Shown: positions 39,453 to 49,644 of the stretch, piece by piece
Layout: each line of letters opens with the position of its first letter
Numbering within the stretch: position 1 is the first letter of the stretch
Assembly: GCF_014207355.1 (NCBI RefSeq)
Contig: NZ_JACHEF010000001.1
Location: 124,001 to 188,000 of the forward strand
Source of the DNA: Mesorhizobium sangaii
GTDB lineage: Bacteria; Pseudomonadota; Alphaproteobacteria; Rhizobiales; Rhizobiaceae
Direction: 5' to 3'
Length of the DNA stretch: 64,000 nucleotides
Position numbers and translations under genes: made by a program
The notes under the pieces: generated by a model
What the model saw: only the letters and a program-made list of their open reading frames with translations
Databases searched by the model: none
What the model was told of the DNA's origin: nothing

Positions 39453-40247
39453 TCATTCCGGAAGGTAGTTTTCCGCCTTCATAAAGGTCTTGGCACGACC
39501 TAGGATCAGCACGCGATCTCCGGCCAGATCACACAAAAGATGCCCGCCGCGCTGTGAGCACTGGAACGCCGACAGGTGGGTCTTGCCGAGTTTTTCAACC
39601 CAGTACGGCACCAGCGTCGCATGAATTGAACCGGTCACCGGATCCTCGGGAATGCCAGCTCCGGGAACGAAATAGCGGGAGACGAAATCATGCTTTTGGC
39701 CGCGCGCGGTAATGACAAGGCCAAGCGGGTGGAAAGCGCCGATCCTGAGCAGATCGGGAACGAAGGACCGGACGGATTGCTCGTCGGCAAGCTCGACGAA
39801 CAGGTTCTCAAAATTGCGAAAGCTCGCAACCGGATGCGGCGACAATATCTCCTGCAGCGCATGTAAGGTTTCGCCTTCGACGGGCTGCGGCGGAAAACAT
39901 GGCAGATCGAGCTGGTAGGCGCCTTGCCGCTGACAGACCCGCAACTCGCCCACACGCGTGGCAAAGGCCATGTCACCAGCCACATCGTGTTGCGAGGCCA
40001 GCACATGGGCGGTCGCCAGGGTGGCGTGTCCGCAGAAGTCGACTTCGTGAACGGGTGTGAACCAGCGCAAGTCCCAGCCCTTGCCGTTCGGCCGCGCAAA
40101 GGCGGTTTCGGCAAGATTGTTCTCTTTTGCGATGGCCTGCATCACCTCGTCCGCCAGCCAGTCCTGCAGGATGAGGACGGCAGCGGGGTTGCCCTGAAAG
40201 GCGCGCTCGGCAAAAGCATCGACCTGGTACATGGTCAGCGTGGGCAC
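39453..40247 (-). CDS. PhzF family isomerase-like protein
   Basis: A protein of 264 residues of the PhzF/diaminopimelate-epimerase-fold family. The start is YQVDAFAERAFQGNPAAVLIL. The conserved Glu47 sits in NNLAETAF, and DFCGHATLATAHVL and EDPVTGSIHATLVPYW are the two typical loop motifs. PhzF itself isomerises a phenazine precursor; most relatives are of unknown substrate. No phenazine genes are present. It follows the DUF2269 gene after 1 nt, so the three minus-strand genes 42014 to 39453 form one operon. Confidence 0.92.
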   Translation of the reverse strand: MPTLTMYQVDAFAERAFQGNPAAVLILQDWLADEVMQAIAKENNLAETAFARPNGKGWDLRWFTPVHEVDFCGHATLATAHVLASQHDVAGDMAFATRVGELRVCQRQGAYQLDLPCFPPQPVEGETLHALQEILSPHPVASFRNFENLFVELADEQSVRSFVPDLLRIGAFHPLGLVITARGQKHDFVSRYFVPGAGIPEDPVTGSIHATLVPYWVEKLGKTHLSAFQCSQRGGHLLCDLAGDRVLILGRAKTFMKAENYLPE

Positions 40248-40248
40248 A

Positions 40249-40722
40249 TCATCCTCCGAAAAAACTGATCTCCGGCCGGGCGACCATCAGCCAAAGGATG
40301 GCCAGCACGGCAGCGAAGGCCGGAAAACCGCAAGCAAACCAGATACGAAAAAGGCGCTTTTCCTCGACAGGCAGCGGTCGATTTTCAATAGCCGCCTGTC
40401 GCGCCAGATTTCGTATCCGAATCTGAATCCAGACCACCGGCAGCCAGAACAGACCCGTCACGACATAAAGCAGCAGGGACAGCACGATCCAGCCCTCGGA
40501 CAGCGGCCATCCCAATGCCTGGGCAAGCAACACGCCTGATATGGGCTGCACGACGACCGCGGTTGCCGTGAATATGGTGTCGGCGACGACAACCGTGCCC
40601 GCGACATGGGCGACGAGGTCGGCGCGACCGGTGCGCTGCGCCATTAGCATGAAGAAGGCGATCCCGGCGCCAGTGCCGAAGAGAACATGCGTCCAGCGCA
40701 GTATGTCGGCCCAGAGGTTCAT
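40249..40722 (-). CDS. DUF2269 family membrane protein
   Basis: A protein of 157 residues with four membrane segments. It matches DUF2269: LRWTHVLFGTGAGIAFFMLMAQRT at the start, then VVQPISGVLLAQALGWPL and LFWLPVVWIQIRIRNLA. A His in the first helix (WTHVLFG) is typical. The function is unknown; a redox or haem-linked role has been thought possible for such small His-containing membrane proteins. It overlaps the SDR-DoxX fusion gene by 4 nt (ATGA) and is followed by phzF after 1 nt. Confidence 0.9.
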   Translation of the reverse strand: MNLWADILRWTHVLFGTGAGIAFFMLMAQRTGRADLVAHVAGTVVVADTIFTATAVVVQPISGVLLAQALGWPLSEGWIVLSLLLYVVTGLFWLPVVWIQIRIRNLARQAAIENRPLPVEEKRLFRIWFACGFPAFAAVLAILWLMVARPEISFFGG

Positions 40723-42014
40723 CGTTCGTCGAGGACCGCCAGCGCTACAAGCACCAGGCACAGCATGGGGATCGTCTTGACCAGCGGCCCCAACGGCGCG
40801 AGCCATAGACCGGGAACGAGAAGCGTCGACGCCACCAGATAAAACAGCGTGATCGCAATCATCGCCAGCAGCGCTGGCCGGGCTAAAGACCGGACCAGAA
40901 CCGCCGCGCCGGCAAGGATATCCGCGGCACCGCCGGCAACCACCGACATATCTGCCAGATTCGGCGACACGCCGCGTGAAACAAGAATGGAAGCGGCCTC
41001 GTCTTGCCGGATCAGGCCGATGATGCCCGAAGCAAGCCAGAACACGGCCAGGCTGCCGAAGATGACAGGTTTTGCCAGCCAGAGGCGCGCGAACCATCGT
41101 TCTTGGACATGGGCCGGCATGGCGGCCAGCGTTGCTTCCAGCGGCTGCAGCGGATGGCCGCAAATCTGGTTCCATGGCCCGGCATTGCCGGTGACGCCGC
41201 GCGCCAGCGCGGCAAGCGCTGCGCTGCGCAACGGCGATCGCCAGCCAAGGAGGCCAAGGCCATCGGCAATGGCGGCGGCAAGCCGGCCGACAATGGCCGG
41301 CATCGGTACGACCTTCGCCTTCGGCAGGCCAAGCCAGGCACGAAAGGCTGAGAGAACATCGGCGAGCGGTCTGGCCTCGGCCTCGACGAGATCGACGGCA
41401 GTACGAGGCGGCAGCGATCCGGTGACCGCGCGCGAGACCGCTTCAGCAACGTCGGTGACCGCCACGGTCTGAATCGGCTGACGCGACATGACGGCAGGGA
41501 TAAAGCCGGGGAAGGCTGCAAGGGCGCGCAAAAGTGCTGTCCCGCCATAGGCGGCGGGCGCGATCACCAAACCCGGGCGCAGGATCGTCCACTCCAGTGA
41601 AGAGCTTGCGACAGCCCTGTCGCCTTGCGCCTTGCTGTTGAAGAAAGCATCGGCGGAGGAGAGGTCGGCGCCGATCGCGGAAATCTGCGCAAAACGGCGC
41701 ACGCCGGCCTGTTCGCATGCCGCGACCAGCGCCACCACCGAATGCCGGTGGATGGCGTCGAGGCGATCGCGCGGGCCGTCCTGCAAGGCGCCTGCCGCAT
41801 TGACGACTGCATCCATGCCGGTGACCACCGGCAGCCAGTCCTCGGCGGCGAGCAGCCGCGACATGTCGGCGGCGATCCAGCGCACCGCCGGCCAGCGCCG
41901 CTCGGCATCCACGACATCGCGCCCAAGCCCGGCCACATGATGACCGTCGCGAAGCAGACGGCCGACGACGGCTTCGCCGATCAGACCGTAGCCGCCAAGG
42001 ACGAGCACCTTCAT
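40719..42014 (-). CDS. SDR/NmrA-type oxidoreductase fused to a DoxX-like membrane domain
   Basis: A protein of 431 residues. Residues 1 to about 215 form an NAD(P)-binding Rossmann domain of the atypical SDR/NmrA type, with VLVLGGYGLIGEAVVGRLLRDGH at the start and ILRPGL later. Residues about 305-430 hold four hydrophobic segments and look like a DoxX-like domain (LWLAKPVIFGSLAVFWLASGIIGL, VAGGAADILAGAAVLV). It is thus a membrane-anchored oxidoreductase. With the overlapping DUF2269 gene it may form a membrane redox unit (inference). The gene starts 10 nt before the alaS stop. Confidence 0.85.
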   Translation of the reverse strand: MKVLVLGGYGLIGEAVVGRLLRDGHHVAGLGRDVVDAERRWPAVRWIAADMSRLLAAEDWLPVVTGMDAVVNAAGALQDGPRDRLDAIHRHSVVALVAACEQAGVRRFAQISAIGADLSSADAFFNSKAQGDRAVASSSLEWTILRPGLVIAPAAYGGTALLRALAAFPGFIPAVMSRQPIQTVAVTDVAEAVSRAVTGSLPPRTAVDLVEAEARPLADVLSAFRAWLGLPKAKVVPMPAIVGRLAAAIADGLGLLGWRSPLRSAALAALARGVTGNAGPWNQICGHPLQPLEATLAAMPAHVQERWFARLWLAKPVIFGSLAVFWLASGIIGLIRQDEAASILVSRGVSPNLADMSVVAGGAADILAGAAVLVRSLARPALLAMIAITLFYLVASTLLVPGLWLAPLGPLVKTIPMLCLVLVALAVLDER

Positions 42015-42024
42015 GCAGGGACTT

Positions 42025-44691
42025 TCAGGCTGCCTCCAGCGCCGCCTTGACCGCGGCGATCGCGTCACCGGCTTTCGAAGCGTCGGGGCCACCGGCCTGC
42101 GCCATGTCGGGCCGGCCGCCGCCGCCCTGACCGCCCAACGCGGCGGAGGCCACGCGCACCAGATCGACGGCGCTGAAACGACCGACCAGATCATCGGTGA
42201 CAGCGACCACGACGCTCGCCTTGTTGTCCTCAGCCGTGCCGACGAAGACGACGACGCCGGAACCGAGCGAGCTCTTGCCGGCATCGGCCAGCGGCTTCAG
42301 ATCCTTCGGCGAAACACCGGAAACTGCTTTGCCGAGGAAGCCGACGCCGGCGACAGTCTCGTTCTCCGACGGCGCACCTGCCGCGGCACCGCCGCCCAGC
42401 GCGAGTTTCTTGCGCGCCTCGGTCAGTTCCTTCTCGAGCTTCTTGCGCTCGTCGAGCAGCGCCTCGACGCGTGCCGGCACGTCGGCCGGCGAGATCTTCA
42501 GCGTGGCGGCGACCGATTTCAAACGCCGGTCCTGCTCGTCGAGATGCTTGCGCGCGGCTTCGCCGGTCAAAGCCTCGATGCGGCGCACGCCGGCGGCGAC
42601 CGCGCTGTCCGACACGACACGCACCAGGCCGATATCGCCTGTCGCCCTGACATGCGTGCCGCCGCAGAGCTCGACAGAATAGGGCCGGTTGGCCTTGGCG
42701 CCATGCAGGCCGGTGCCCATCGACACGACGCGCACTTCATCGCCGTACTTCTCGCCGAACAGCGCCATGGCGCCCTCGGCAATGGCGTCGTCGACCGACA
42801 TCAGGCGCGTGCTCACCGGGCTGTTCTGGACGACGATCTCGTTCGCCATGCGCTCGACGTCTTCGAGTTCCTCGGGTGAAATGGGCTTGTTGTGCGAGAT
42901 GTCGAAACGCAGGCGCTCGGGCGCGACCAGCGAACCCTTCTGCGCGACATGGCTACCTAGCACCTCGCGCAGCGCCTCATGGATCAAGTGCGTCGCGGAA
43001 TGGTTCGCGCGGAGCCTGGAGCGTCTGCCATGGTCGACCTTCAGCTCGACGGCCGCACCGGTCTTGACCGTGCCGCTGGCCACCTTGCCGATATGGACGA
43101 ACAGCCCATCGGCCTTCTTCTGCGTATCGGAAATCTCGATCGAGAAGCCTTCGCCTGAAATGACGCCCGTGTCGCCCATCTGGCCACCGGACTCGGCATA
43201 GAACGGCGTCTGGTTGACGACCACGGCAACCGCCTCGCCCTTGCTTGCGCTGTCGACGGTCTTGCCGTCCCTGACAAGCGCCTGGATGAGGCCTTCCGCC
43301 TGCTCGGTCTCGTATCCGAGGAATTCGGTGGCGCCCGCCTTCTCGCGCACCGGGAACCAGATCGTCTCGGTGGCCGCGTCGCCGGAGCCTGCCCAGTGAG
43401 CGCGCGCCTCGGCCCTCTGCCGCTCCATGGCATTGGTGAAACCGGCCAGATCGACCGAAATGCTGCGCTGGCGCAATGCATCCTGCGTCAAGTCGAGCGG
43501 GAAGCCATAGGTGTCGTAGAGCTTGAACGCCGTCTCGCCATCCAGCATGTCGCCGGCGCTTAGTTTTTCCGTCGCCTCCGAAAGCAGGCCGAGGCCACGC
43601 ACCAGCGTCTTGCGGAAACGCGTTTCCTCGAGCTTCAGGGTCTCGGTGATCAACTGCTCGCCGCGCACCAGTTCCGGATAGGCCTGGCCCATCTCGCGCA
43701 CCAGAGCCGGCACCAGCTGCCACATCAGCGGATCGCGGGCACCGAGCAACTGCGCATGGCGCATGGCGCGGCGCATGATGCGGCGCAGGACATAGCCACG
43801 ACCTTCATTCGACGGCAGCACGCCATCGGCGACCAGGAAGGAAGACGAGCGCAGATGATCGGCGATGACGCGGAAGGACGCGACCGTTTCCTTGTCGGGA
43901 CCGTGCCCGATGGCGGACGACGCCGCGTCGATCAGATGACGGAACAGGTCAGTTTCAAAGACGCTTTCCACCCCTTGCAGGATGGACGCCATACGCTCCA
44001 GGCCCATGCCGGTGTCGATCGACGGGCGCGGCAGGTCGATGCGCTCCTCCTTCGTCACCTGTTCATACTGCATGAACACCAGGTTCCAGAATTCGAGGAA
44101 ACGATCGCCATCCTCCTCCGGGCTGCCTGGAGGGCCGCCCCAGATGTGTTCACCGCGGTCGATGAAGATCTCCGAGCACGGCCCGCACGGTCCGGTGTCG
44201 CCCATCGCCCAGAAATTGTCCGAGGTCGCGATGCGAATGATGCGGTCGTCGGAAAACCCGGCAATCTTCTTCCAGAAACCGGCCGCCTCGTCGTCCGTGT
44301 GATAGACGGTGACCAGCAGCTTGTCCTTGTTGAGCCCGAATTCCTTGGTGATCAGGTTCCAGGCAAGCTCGATGGCGCGCTCCTTGAAATAGTCGCCAAA
44401 GGAGAAATTGCCGAGCATTTCGAAGAAGGTCAGATGGCGCGCGGTGTAGCCGACATTGTCGAGGTCGTTGTGCTTGCCGCCGGCGCGGACACTCTTCTGC
44501 GCGGTCGAGGCGCGCGAATAGGGCCGCTTCTCCAGGCCGGTAAAGACGTTCTTGAACTGCACCATGCCGGCGTTGGTGAACATCAGCGTCGGATCGTTGC
44601 GCGGCACCAGCGGGCTCGACGCGACGATCTCGTGTCCCTCCTTGCGGAAGTAGTCGAGAAAAGTCGACCGGATCTCGTTCACGCCACTCAT
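42025..44691 (-). CDS. alaS: Alanyl-tRNA synthetase
   Basis: A protein of 888 residues, normal for AlaRS. The class II catalytic core is at the start ([52 protein letters not shown]). The editing domain has the zinc motifs [13 protein letters not shown] and [13 protein letters not shown], and the C-terminal DHHA1 region ends with [16 protein letters not shown]. It charges tRNA-Ala and clears mischarged Ser and Gly. I chose the ATG at 44691, which gives the family start; the open frame extends upstream without support. A structured repeat lies 59 nt upstream. Confidence 0.97.
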   Translation of the reverse strand: MSGVNEIRSTFLDYFRKEGHEIVASSPLVPRNDPTLMFTNAGMVQFKNVFTGLEKRPYSRASTAQKSVRAGGKHNDLDNVGYTARHLTFFEMLGNFSFGDYFKERAIELAWNLITKEFGLNKDKLLVTVYHTDDEAAGFWKKIAGFSDDRIIRIATSDNFWAMGDTGPCGPCSEIFIDRGEHIWGGPPGSPEEDGDRFLEFWNLVFMQYEQVTKEERIDLPRPSIDTGMGLERMASILQGVESVFETDLFRHLIDAASSAIGHGPDKETVASFRVIADHLRSSSFLVADGVLPSNEGRGYVLRRIMRRAMRHAQLLGARDPLMWQLVPALVREMGQAYPELVRGEQLITETLKLEETRFRKTLVRGLGLLSEATEKLSAGDMLDGETAFKLYDTYGFPLDLTQDALRQRSISVDLAGFTNAMERQRAEARAHWAGSGDAATETIWFPVREKAGATEFLGYETEQAEGLIQALVRDGKTVDSASKGEAVAVVVNQTPFYAESGGQMGDTGVISGEGFSIEISDTQKKADGLFVHIGKVASGTVKTGAAVELKVDHGRRSRLRANHSATHLIHEALREVLGSHVAQKGSLVAPERLRFDISHNKPISPEELEDVERMANEIVVQNSPVSTRLMSVDDAIAEGAMALFGEKYGDEVRVVSMGTGLHGAKANRPYSVELCGGTHVRATGDIGLVRVVSDSAVAAGVRRIEALTGEAARKHLDEQDRRLKSVAATLKISPADVPARVEALLDERKKLEKELTEARKKLALGGGAAAGAPSENETVAGVGFLGKAVSGVSPKDLKPLADAGKSSLGSGVVVFVGTAEDNKASVVVAVTDDLVGRFSAVDLVRVASAALGGQGGGGRPDMAQAGGPDASKAGDAIAAVKAALEAA

Positions 44692-44749
44692 GAATGCTGC
44701 CTTTTCGAGAAAACCGCCGGCAGGCCGGCGGAAAATGGGCTCTGGTCTC

Positions 44750-44852
44750 AAAGCGCGTCGCGCTGAAAACCGATTCAGTCGACGCGCCTTAAGTTTTTGC
44801 TTCCATGCATGTCGTTGTCCCAAAACCGCTGCGCACTTTTGAGCGACATCCA
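44750..44852. repeat. Structured intergenic repeat, copy 2 (upstream of alaS)
   Basis: A 103-nt element in the same direction as the copy at 38687. Both share AAAGCGCGTCGCG, a GATTCAG-x-CGACGCGC arm, TTCCATGCATGTCGTT and ACTTTTG-x-GCGACAT. One arm carries a change (ACATCCAT in place of ACATGCAT), so the outer hairpin is slightly weaker. It sits in the 5' region of alaS. Confidence 0.8.
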
Positions 44853-44956
44853 TAAGGAAATAGACTTGGCCTTTTAGCGGTCGCACCGCACCCTGTCCAG
44901 AAACACGGAATTGGTCCAAATCGTGCGCCTGCCGACCATCAGCGCCAGCCGCAAAA

Positions 44957-44990
44957 ACGAAAAACCGCCGGCTCGAAAGCCGGCGGTTTG
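44957..44990 (-). terminator. Rho-independent terminator of recA
   Basis: On the minus strand a 12-bp perfect stem (AAACCGCCGGCT and its complement) with a 4-nt loop is followed by TTCGTTTTTGC. It lies about 90 nt after the recA stop. Confidence 0.88.
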
Positions 44991-45081
44991 GAACGCAAAA
45001 AACACTGAACTCAATTACATAAGCTTGAGATAATAGAACAGGATTATGGCCGATCTTCGGCCGGCATCCTGCACGAAGTTG

Positions 45082-46179
45082 TTACATCGCGCCGGATTCC
45101 TCCTCGAAACCGTCGTCGCCGCTCTCGGCGCCACCATTCTCGAGGAATTTCTCGGCGATCAACCCGGCATTCTGCCTGAGCGCCAGTTCGATCTCGCGCG
45201 CCGTGTCGGGATTGTCGCGCAGGAACAGTTTGGCATTCTCGCGGCCCTGGCCGAGACGCTGCGAATTGTAGGAGAACCAGGCGCCCGACTTCTCGACCAC
45301 GCCGGCCTTGACGCCGAGGTCGACCAGTTCGCCGGTCTTGGATACGCCCTCGCCATACATGATGTCGAACTCGACCACCTTGAAGGGCGGCGCCAGCTTG
45401 TTCTTGACCACCTTGACGCGGGTCTGGTTGCCGACGACCTCGTCGCGGTCCTTGACCGAGCCGATGCGGCGGATGTCGAGGCGAACCGAGGCGTAGAATT
45501 TCAGAGCATTGCCGCCCGTCGTGGTCTCGGGCGAACCGAACATGACGCCGATCTTCATGCGGATCTGGTTGATGAAGATGACCATGGTGTTGGAGCGTGA
45601 GATCGAGGCGGTCAGCTTGCGCAGCGCCTGGCTCATCAGGCGGGCCTGCAGGCCAGGCAGCGAATCGCCCATCTCGCCTTCGATTTCGGCACGCGGCGTC
45701 AGTGCCGCGACCGAATCGACCACCAGCACGTCGATGGCACCGGAGCGCACCAGTGTGTCGCAGATTTCCAGCGCCTGTTCACCAGTGTCGGGCTGCGAGA
45801 TCAGAAGGTTTTCCAGATCGACGCCAAGCTTGCGGGCATAGACCGGATCGAGCGCATGCTCGGCATCGACGAAGGCGCAGATGCCACCCTTCTTCTGGGC
45901 TTCCGCAACAGTGTGCAGCGCCAGCGTCGTCTTGCCCGAGCTTTCCGGCCCGTAGATTTCGATGATACGGCCGCGCGGCAGGCCACCGACGCCAAGCGCG
46001 ATGTCGAGGCCGAGGGAGCCGGTCGGCACGGTTTCGATCTCGACGACCTGCTCGTTCGCGCCGAGCCGCATGATCGAGCCCTTGCCGAAAGCCCGCTCGA
46101 TTTGCGACAGCGCCGCGTCCAGAGCCTTTGATTTGTCCACCGCTTTGTCCTCTACCAGCCGCAAAGAATTCTGAGCCAT
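45082..46179 (-). CDS. recA: Recombinase RecA
   Basis: A protein of 365 residues. It forms filaments on single-stranded DNA for strand exchange and promotes LexA self-cleavage. Walker A is GPESSGKT at residues 77-84. Other marks are the Walker B region [22 protein letters not shown], the L2 loop [25 protein letters not shown], and an acidic C terminus ([13 protein letters not shown]). It is single-gene with its own terminator, and its promoter overlaps a LexA-like box. Confidence 0.98.
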   Translation of the reverse strand: MAQNSLRLVEDKAVDKSKALDAALSQIERAFGKGSIMRLGANEQVVEIETVPTGSLGLDIALGVGGLPRGRIIEIYGPESSGKTTLALHTVAEAQKKGGICAFVDAEHALDPVYARKLGVDLENLLISQPDTGEQALEICDTLVRSGAIDVLVVDSVAALTPRAEIEGEMGDSLPGLQARLMSQALRKLTASISRSNTMVIFINQIRMKIGVMFGSPETTTGGNALKFYASVRLDIRRIGSVKDRDEVVGNQTRVKVVKNKLAPPFKVVEFDIMYGEGVSKTGELVDLGVKAGVVEKSGAWFSYNSQRLGQGRENAKLFLRDNPDTAREIELALRQNAGLIAEKFLENGGAESGDDGFEEESGAM

Positions 46180-46234
46180 GATACATCACCCCTTGGTCGT
46201 CAATGAAGGCCGGACAATCCGTAATCCCTGCCTA

Positions 46235-46263
46235 TTTGTACCTTTTTTGTTCTCGTTTGGCAA
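46235..46263 (-). promoter_or_regulatory. Candidate recA promoter
   Basis: On the minus strand TTGCCA (46258-46263) is followed by a 17-nt spacer and TACAAA (46235-46240). It gives a leader of about 50 nt for recA. The spacer and the -10 are overlapped by the LexA-like box. Confidence 0.55.
46238..46252 (-). promoter_or_regulatory. LexA (SOS) box at recA
   Basis: On the minus strand the sequence GAAC-N7-GTAC fits the alphaproteobacterial LexA box GAAC-N7-GAAC with one mismatch. It covers the promoter spacer and -10. A second near-match on the minus strand, GGAC-N7-GAAC, lies at 46304-46318. LexA repression of recA with this type of box is known in rhizobia and Rhodobacter. Confidence 0.6.
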
Positions 46264-46460
46264 GAGGGTTCAAGTATCTGAAAGGCAATCAATATCCGGA
46301 TTTGTTCTTTTTTTGTCCCAAGAATCACATCAGGAACGCACCTCGCATTGGGCCAGACCGCGTACCCGTTTCGATCTGCCGAATCGCCTGCCTGCATGCG
46401 AAGCTTCGTCACGCAGCCTAGCGCTTGTGCGGCTGGAATAACAAAGGTCATATCGCCGGC

Positions 46461-47405
46461 ATGGTGAAATCTCCAAGAATCCTGGCCGTGGGCGGCGCCC
46501 ATATCGACCGGCGTGGCCAGGTGTCCGGCGCTTACGTGCCGGCCGCGTCCAATCCCGGCACGATGCGCGAGGATGTTGGCGGCGGCGTCTTCAATGCCTT
46601 GCGCACCGCGGTCCGGCGCGGCGCCTCGGCCTCGCTGCTATCGGTGCGCGGCGGCGATGCCGCTGCCGATACGGTTTCACGGGCCATCGCCAAAGCCGGG
46701 ATTGTCGACCTGTCGGCGGTGTTCCTCGATCGCACGACGCCAAGCTATACGGCGCTGATCGACAGCGAGGGCGAGCTGATCGTCGGCTTTGCCGACATGG
46801 CGCTCTATGAGCTGGCGTTTCCCAAGCAGGTGAGGCGCTCCAAGGTGCGCGAGGTACTCGCTGCCGCCGATGCCGTCTTCTGCGACGCCAACCTGCCGAC
46901 GGCGGCACTGGAGCGGCTCGTGACACTCGCCGCCGGCAAACCCGTCTTCGCCATTGCCATTTCGCCGGCCAAGATCGTGCGCCTGAGGCCGGTGCTCGGC
47001 AATCTGGCCGTCGTCTTCATGAACCTGCGCGAGGCGACCGCACTTGCCGGCCTGGACGGTGCGGCCTCGGGGCAGGACATCGTCGACGGGCTGAAACGCG
47101 CAGGGCTCAAAAGCGGCGTGGTGACAGCGGGCGGCGCTTCGATGCTGGGCTTCGATGAAGCCGGCACCTTCTCGATCCTGCCGCCGACGCCAAGAAAGGT
47201 CACTGACGTCACCGGGGCCGGCGATGCGCTGGCGGGGGCGACGGTCGCTGCCTCGCTGCGCGGCATGCCGTTGCGCGCATCCCTGCGCGAAGGCATTGCC
47301 GCGGCGACACTGGCCATCGAAAGCGCCGACGCGGTCCCCGATTTCACCGCCGCTGATTTCGCCGAGGCGCTGGCTCTTGTGCCGGATGCGCAGGAAGTGG
47401 CATGA
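46461..47405 (+). CDS. psuK: PfkB family kinase, probably pseudouridine kinase
   Basis: A protein of 314 residues of the ribokinase/PfkB family. The N-terminal substrate-binding GGAHIDRRG and the GGGVFNALRTAVRRGA segment are typical, and the C-terminal signature DVTGAGDALAGATVAA carries the catalytic Asp. Next to psuG, the role is most likely phosphorylation of pseudouridine to pseudouridine 5'-phosphate, which PsuG then splits. The start is uncertain: the ATG at 46461 matches the family, while the frame is open from 46425. Confidence 0.88.
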   Translation: MVKSPRILAVGGAHIDRRGQVSGAYVPAASNPGTMREDVGGGVFNALRTAVRRGASASLLSVRGGDAAADTVSRAIAKAGIVDLSAVFLDRTTPSYTALIDSEGELIVGFADMALYELAFPKQVRRSKVREVLAAADAVFCDANLPTAALERLVTLAAGKPVFAIAISPAKIVRLRPVLGNLAVVFMNLREATALAGLDGAASGQDIVDGLKRAGLKSGVVTAGGASMLGFDEAGTFSILPPTPRKVTDVTGAGDALAGATVAASLRGMPLRASLREGIAAATLAIESADAVPDFTAADFAEALALVPDAQEVA

Positions 47406-47480
47406 GACCGGCCAGTTCATAGTGCCGGAGTGTTTTCGCGCGTCCAAGTGGAGGCGCATCGCTCCGGATTGGAGATCAGG

Positions 47481-48398
<918 letters not shown>

Positions 48399-48409
48399 GC
48401 GGCGAAGGC

Positions 48410-48556
48410 CCCTCACCCGGATTGCCAAGACCGAATTGCAAGGGGCAATTCGGGGCAATCCGAACTCTCCCCGAGGGGAGAGGAGCCTGCCGGCGCCGAC
48501 GCCAACCTCTCTCCCCAGCGGGGAGAAGGTGGCCGCGAAGCGGCCCGATGAGGGGC
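48410..48556. repeat. RIME-like palindromic repeat after psuG
   Basis: A mosaic of short palindromes. It begins with CCCCTCACCCGGATTGCC and has CTCTCCCCGAGGGGAGAG in the middle. It ends with CTCTCCCCAGCGGGGAGAAGG and GTGGCCGCGAAGCGGCCCGATGAGGGG. Related elements lie at 49516, 51798 and 62328. The motifs resemble the rhizobial intergenic mosaic elements (RIME). Confidence 0.8.
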
Positions 48557-48598
48557 AGCGTCCTCAACCCGATCCTGCCATAGCAGGGTATTAGCCGA

Positions 48599-48928
48599 TC
48601 AGGATTTACTTCCCGCCCGCCGCCCCGCCTCGTACGCCCGCCGTGCCCAGACCGTCATCTCGTCGGAATCGTCAAAAGCGCTGTCGGGAATGCTCCAGTA
48701 GGGCATGGAGACAAGCTTGCCGTGGCGGGAGCCGGTATAGGTCCACTGCCGGCAGCCGGCGGCCTCGAAGTCCGGAGCGCTTTGCTCGTCGGCCTTCAGC
48801 ATCAATTCGCCGCGCAGCACGATGGCGACGATGACACCGTCGAAATAGATGCCCTTGCCGCCGAACAGTTTGCGGATGCTGACCGGGCCAAGGCCCTCGA
48901 ACAGTTCGGCGATGCGTTCATTGTCCAT
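48599..48928 (-). CDS. TfoX/Sxy N-terminal domain protein
   Basis: A protein of 109 residues covering the TfoX N-terminal domain only. The family start is IAELFEGLGPVSIRKLFGGKGIYFDGVIVAIV, and LMLKADEQSAPDFEAAGCRQWTY and VSMPYWSIPDSAFDD follow. TfoX activates competence in Haemophilus, but the short alphaproteobacterial proteins have no known role. It is single and converges with psuG across the repeat element. Confidence 0.92.
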   Translation of the reverse strand: MDNERIAELFEGLGPVSIRKLFGGKGIYFDGVIVAIVLRGELMLKADEQSAPDFEAAGCRQWTYTGSRHGKLVSMPYWSIPDSAFDDSDEMTVWARRAYEAGRRAGSKS

Positions 48929-49019
48929 GCCGCTATCATGTCACCGGCATTTGACATTGTCATCGCGCAACCAAGATCATGCTGACAGGTTGAGAACGTT
49001 CCTTCGGAGTCTTTTTGTC

Positions 49020-49512
49020 ATGCCGCTTCTGCTCAAGGGTTCATGCCGCTGCAATGCCGTTCGTTTCGAGGTCGAGAGCCACACGCCGGCGCCGTTCATG
49101 CTGTGCTACTGCTCGATCTGCCGCAAGCAGCAAGGCGGCGGCGGCTTCGCCATCAATCTCGGCGCCGACAAGGAGACCCTGAACATCAAGGGCAAACGAA
49201 ACCTTCTTCCGGGCCGAGATCGAGGACGACGAGCATCCGCGGTGCGAGATATCGACCGGCGAGCGCAATTTCTGCCGCAAATGCGGGTCGGCATTGTGGC
49301 TCTACGACCCGACATGGCCAGAGTTGGTGCATCCCTTCGCCTCGGCGATCGACATCGATCTGCCGAAGCCGCCGAGCCGGGTGCATCTGATGCTGAAGTA
49401 CAAGGCCAACTGGGTCGAACCTGATATCGGCAAGGGCGACAAGACGTTCGATGTCTATCCGGAGGAATCCATCGCCGACTGGCACAAGCGGACGGGCATG
49501 TGGGTGGAGTGA
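49020..49512 (+). pseudogene. Frameshifted GFA family (glutathione-dependent formaldehyde-activating-like) gene
   Basis: The ATG at 49020 opens a GFA/CENP-V-type zinc protein with the ligand motifs GSCRCNAVRF and CYCSICRK. Similarity stops at the AAA run 49194-49196, after NIKG. The rest of the family continues in the next frame: ETFFRAEIEDDEHPRCEIS, NFCRKCGSALWLYDP and a C terminus at 49512 (YPEESIADWHKRTGMWVE). Removing one A gives an intact protein of 163 residues. Without that, the first frame runs on to a stop at 49424 with a nonsense tail. It is a true pseudogene or a sequence error. Confidence 0.85.
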
Positions 49513-49515
49513 GAC

Positions 49516-49640
49516 TCTTCACCCCGTTTACGCGGAGAAGATGCCGCCAGGATGAGTGGCGGTGCGAATTTCAGAGAGGCCGGCTCTACCCCTCATCCGG
49601 CCCTTCGGGCCACCTTCTCCCCGTAAACGGGGCGAAGGAA
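49516..49640. repeat. RIME-like palindromic repeat between the GFA gene and sufA
   Basis: It contains CCCCTCATCCGGCCCTTCGG from about 49590, then CACCTTCTCCCCGTAAACGG and GGCGAAGG. A partial inverted match (CACCCCGTTTACGCGGAGAAG) is at 49519-49539. It is of the same family as the elements at 48410, 51798 and 62328. Confidence 0.75.
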
Positions 49641-49644
49641 TGCC

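Larger units (their letters stand above)
44692..45081. other. Spacer between recA and alaS
   Basis: These 390 nt contain no gene. From 44750 to 44852 it carries the second copy of the structured repeat, and at 44957-44990 the recA terminator. The rest shows nothing I can name. No clear promoter for alaS was recognised. Confidence 0.6.
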
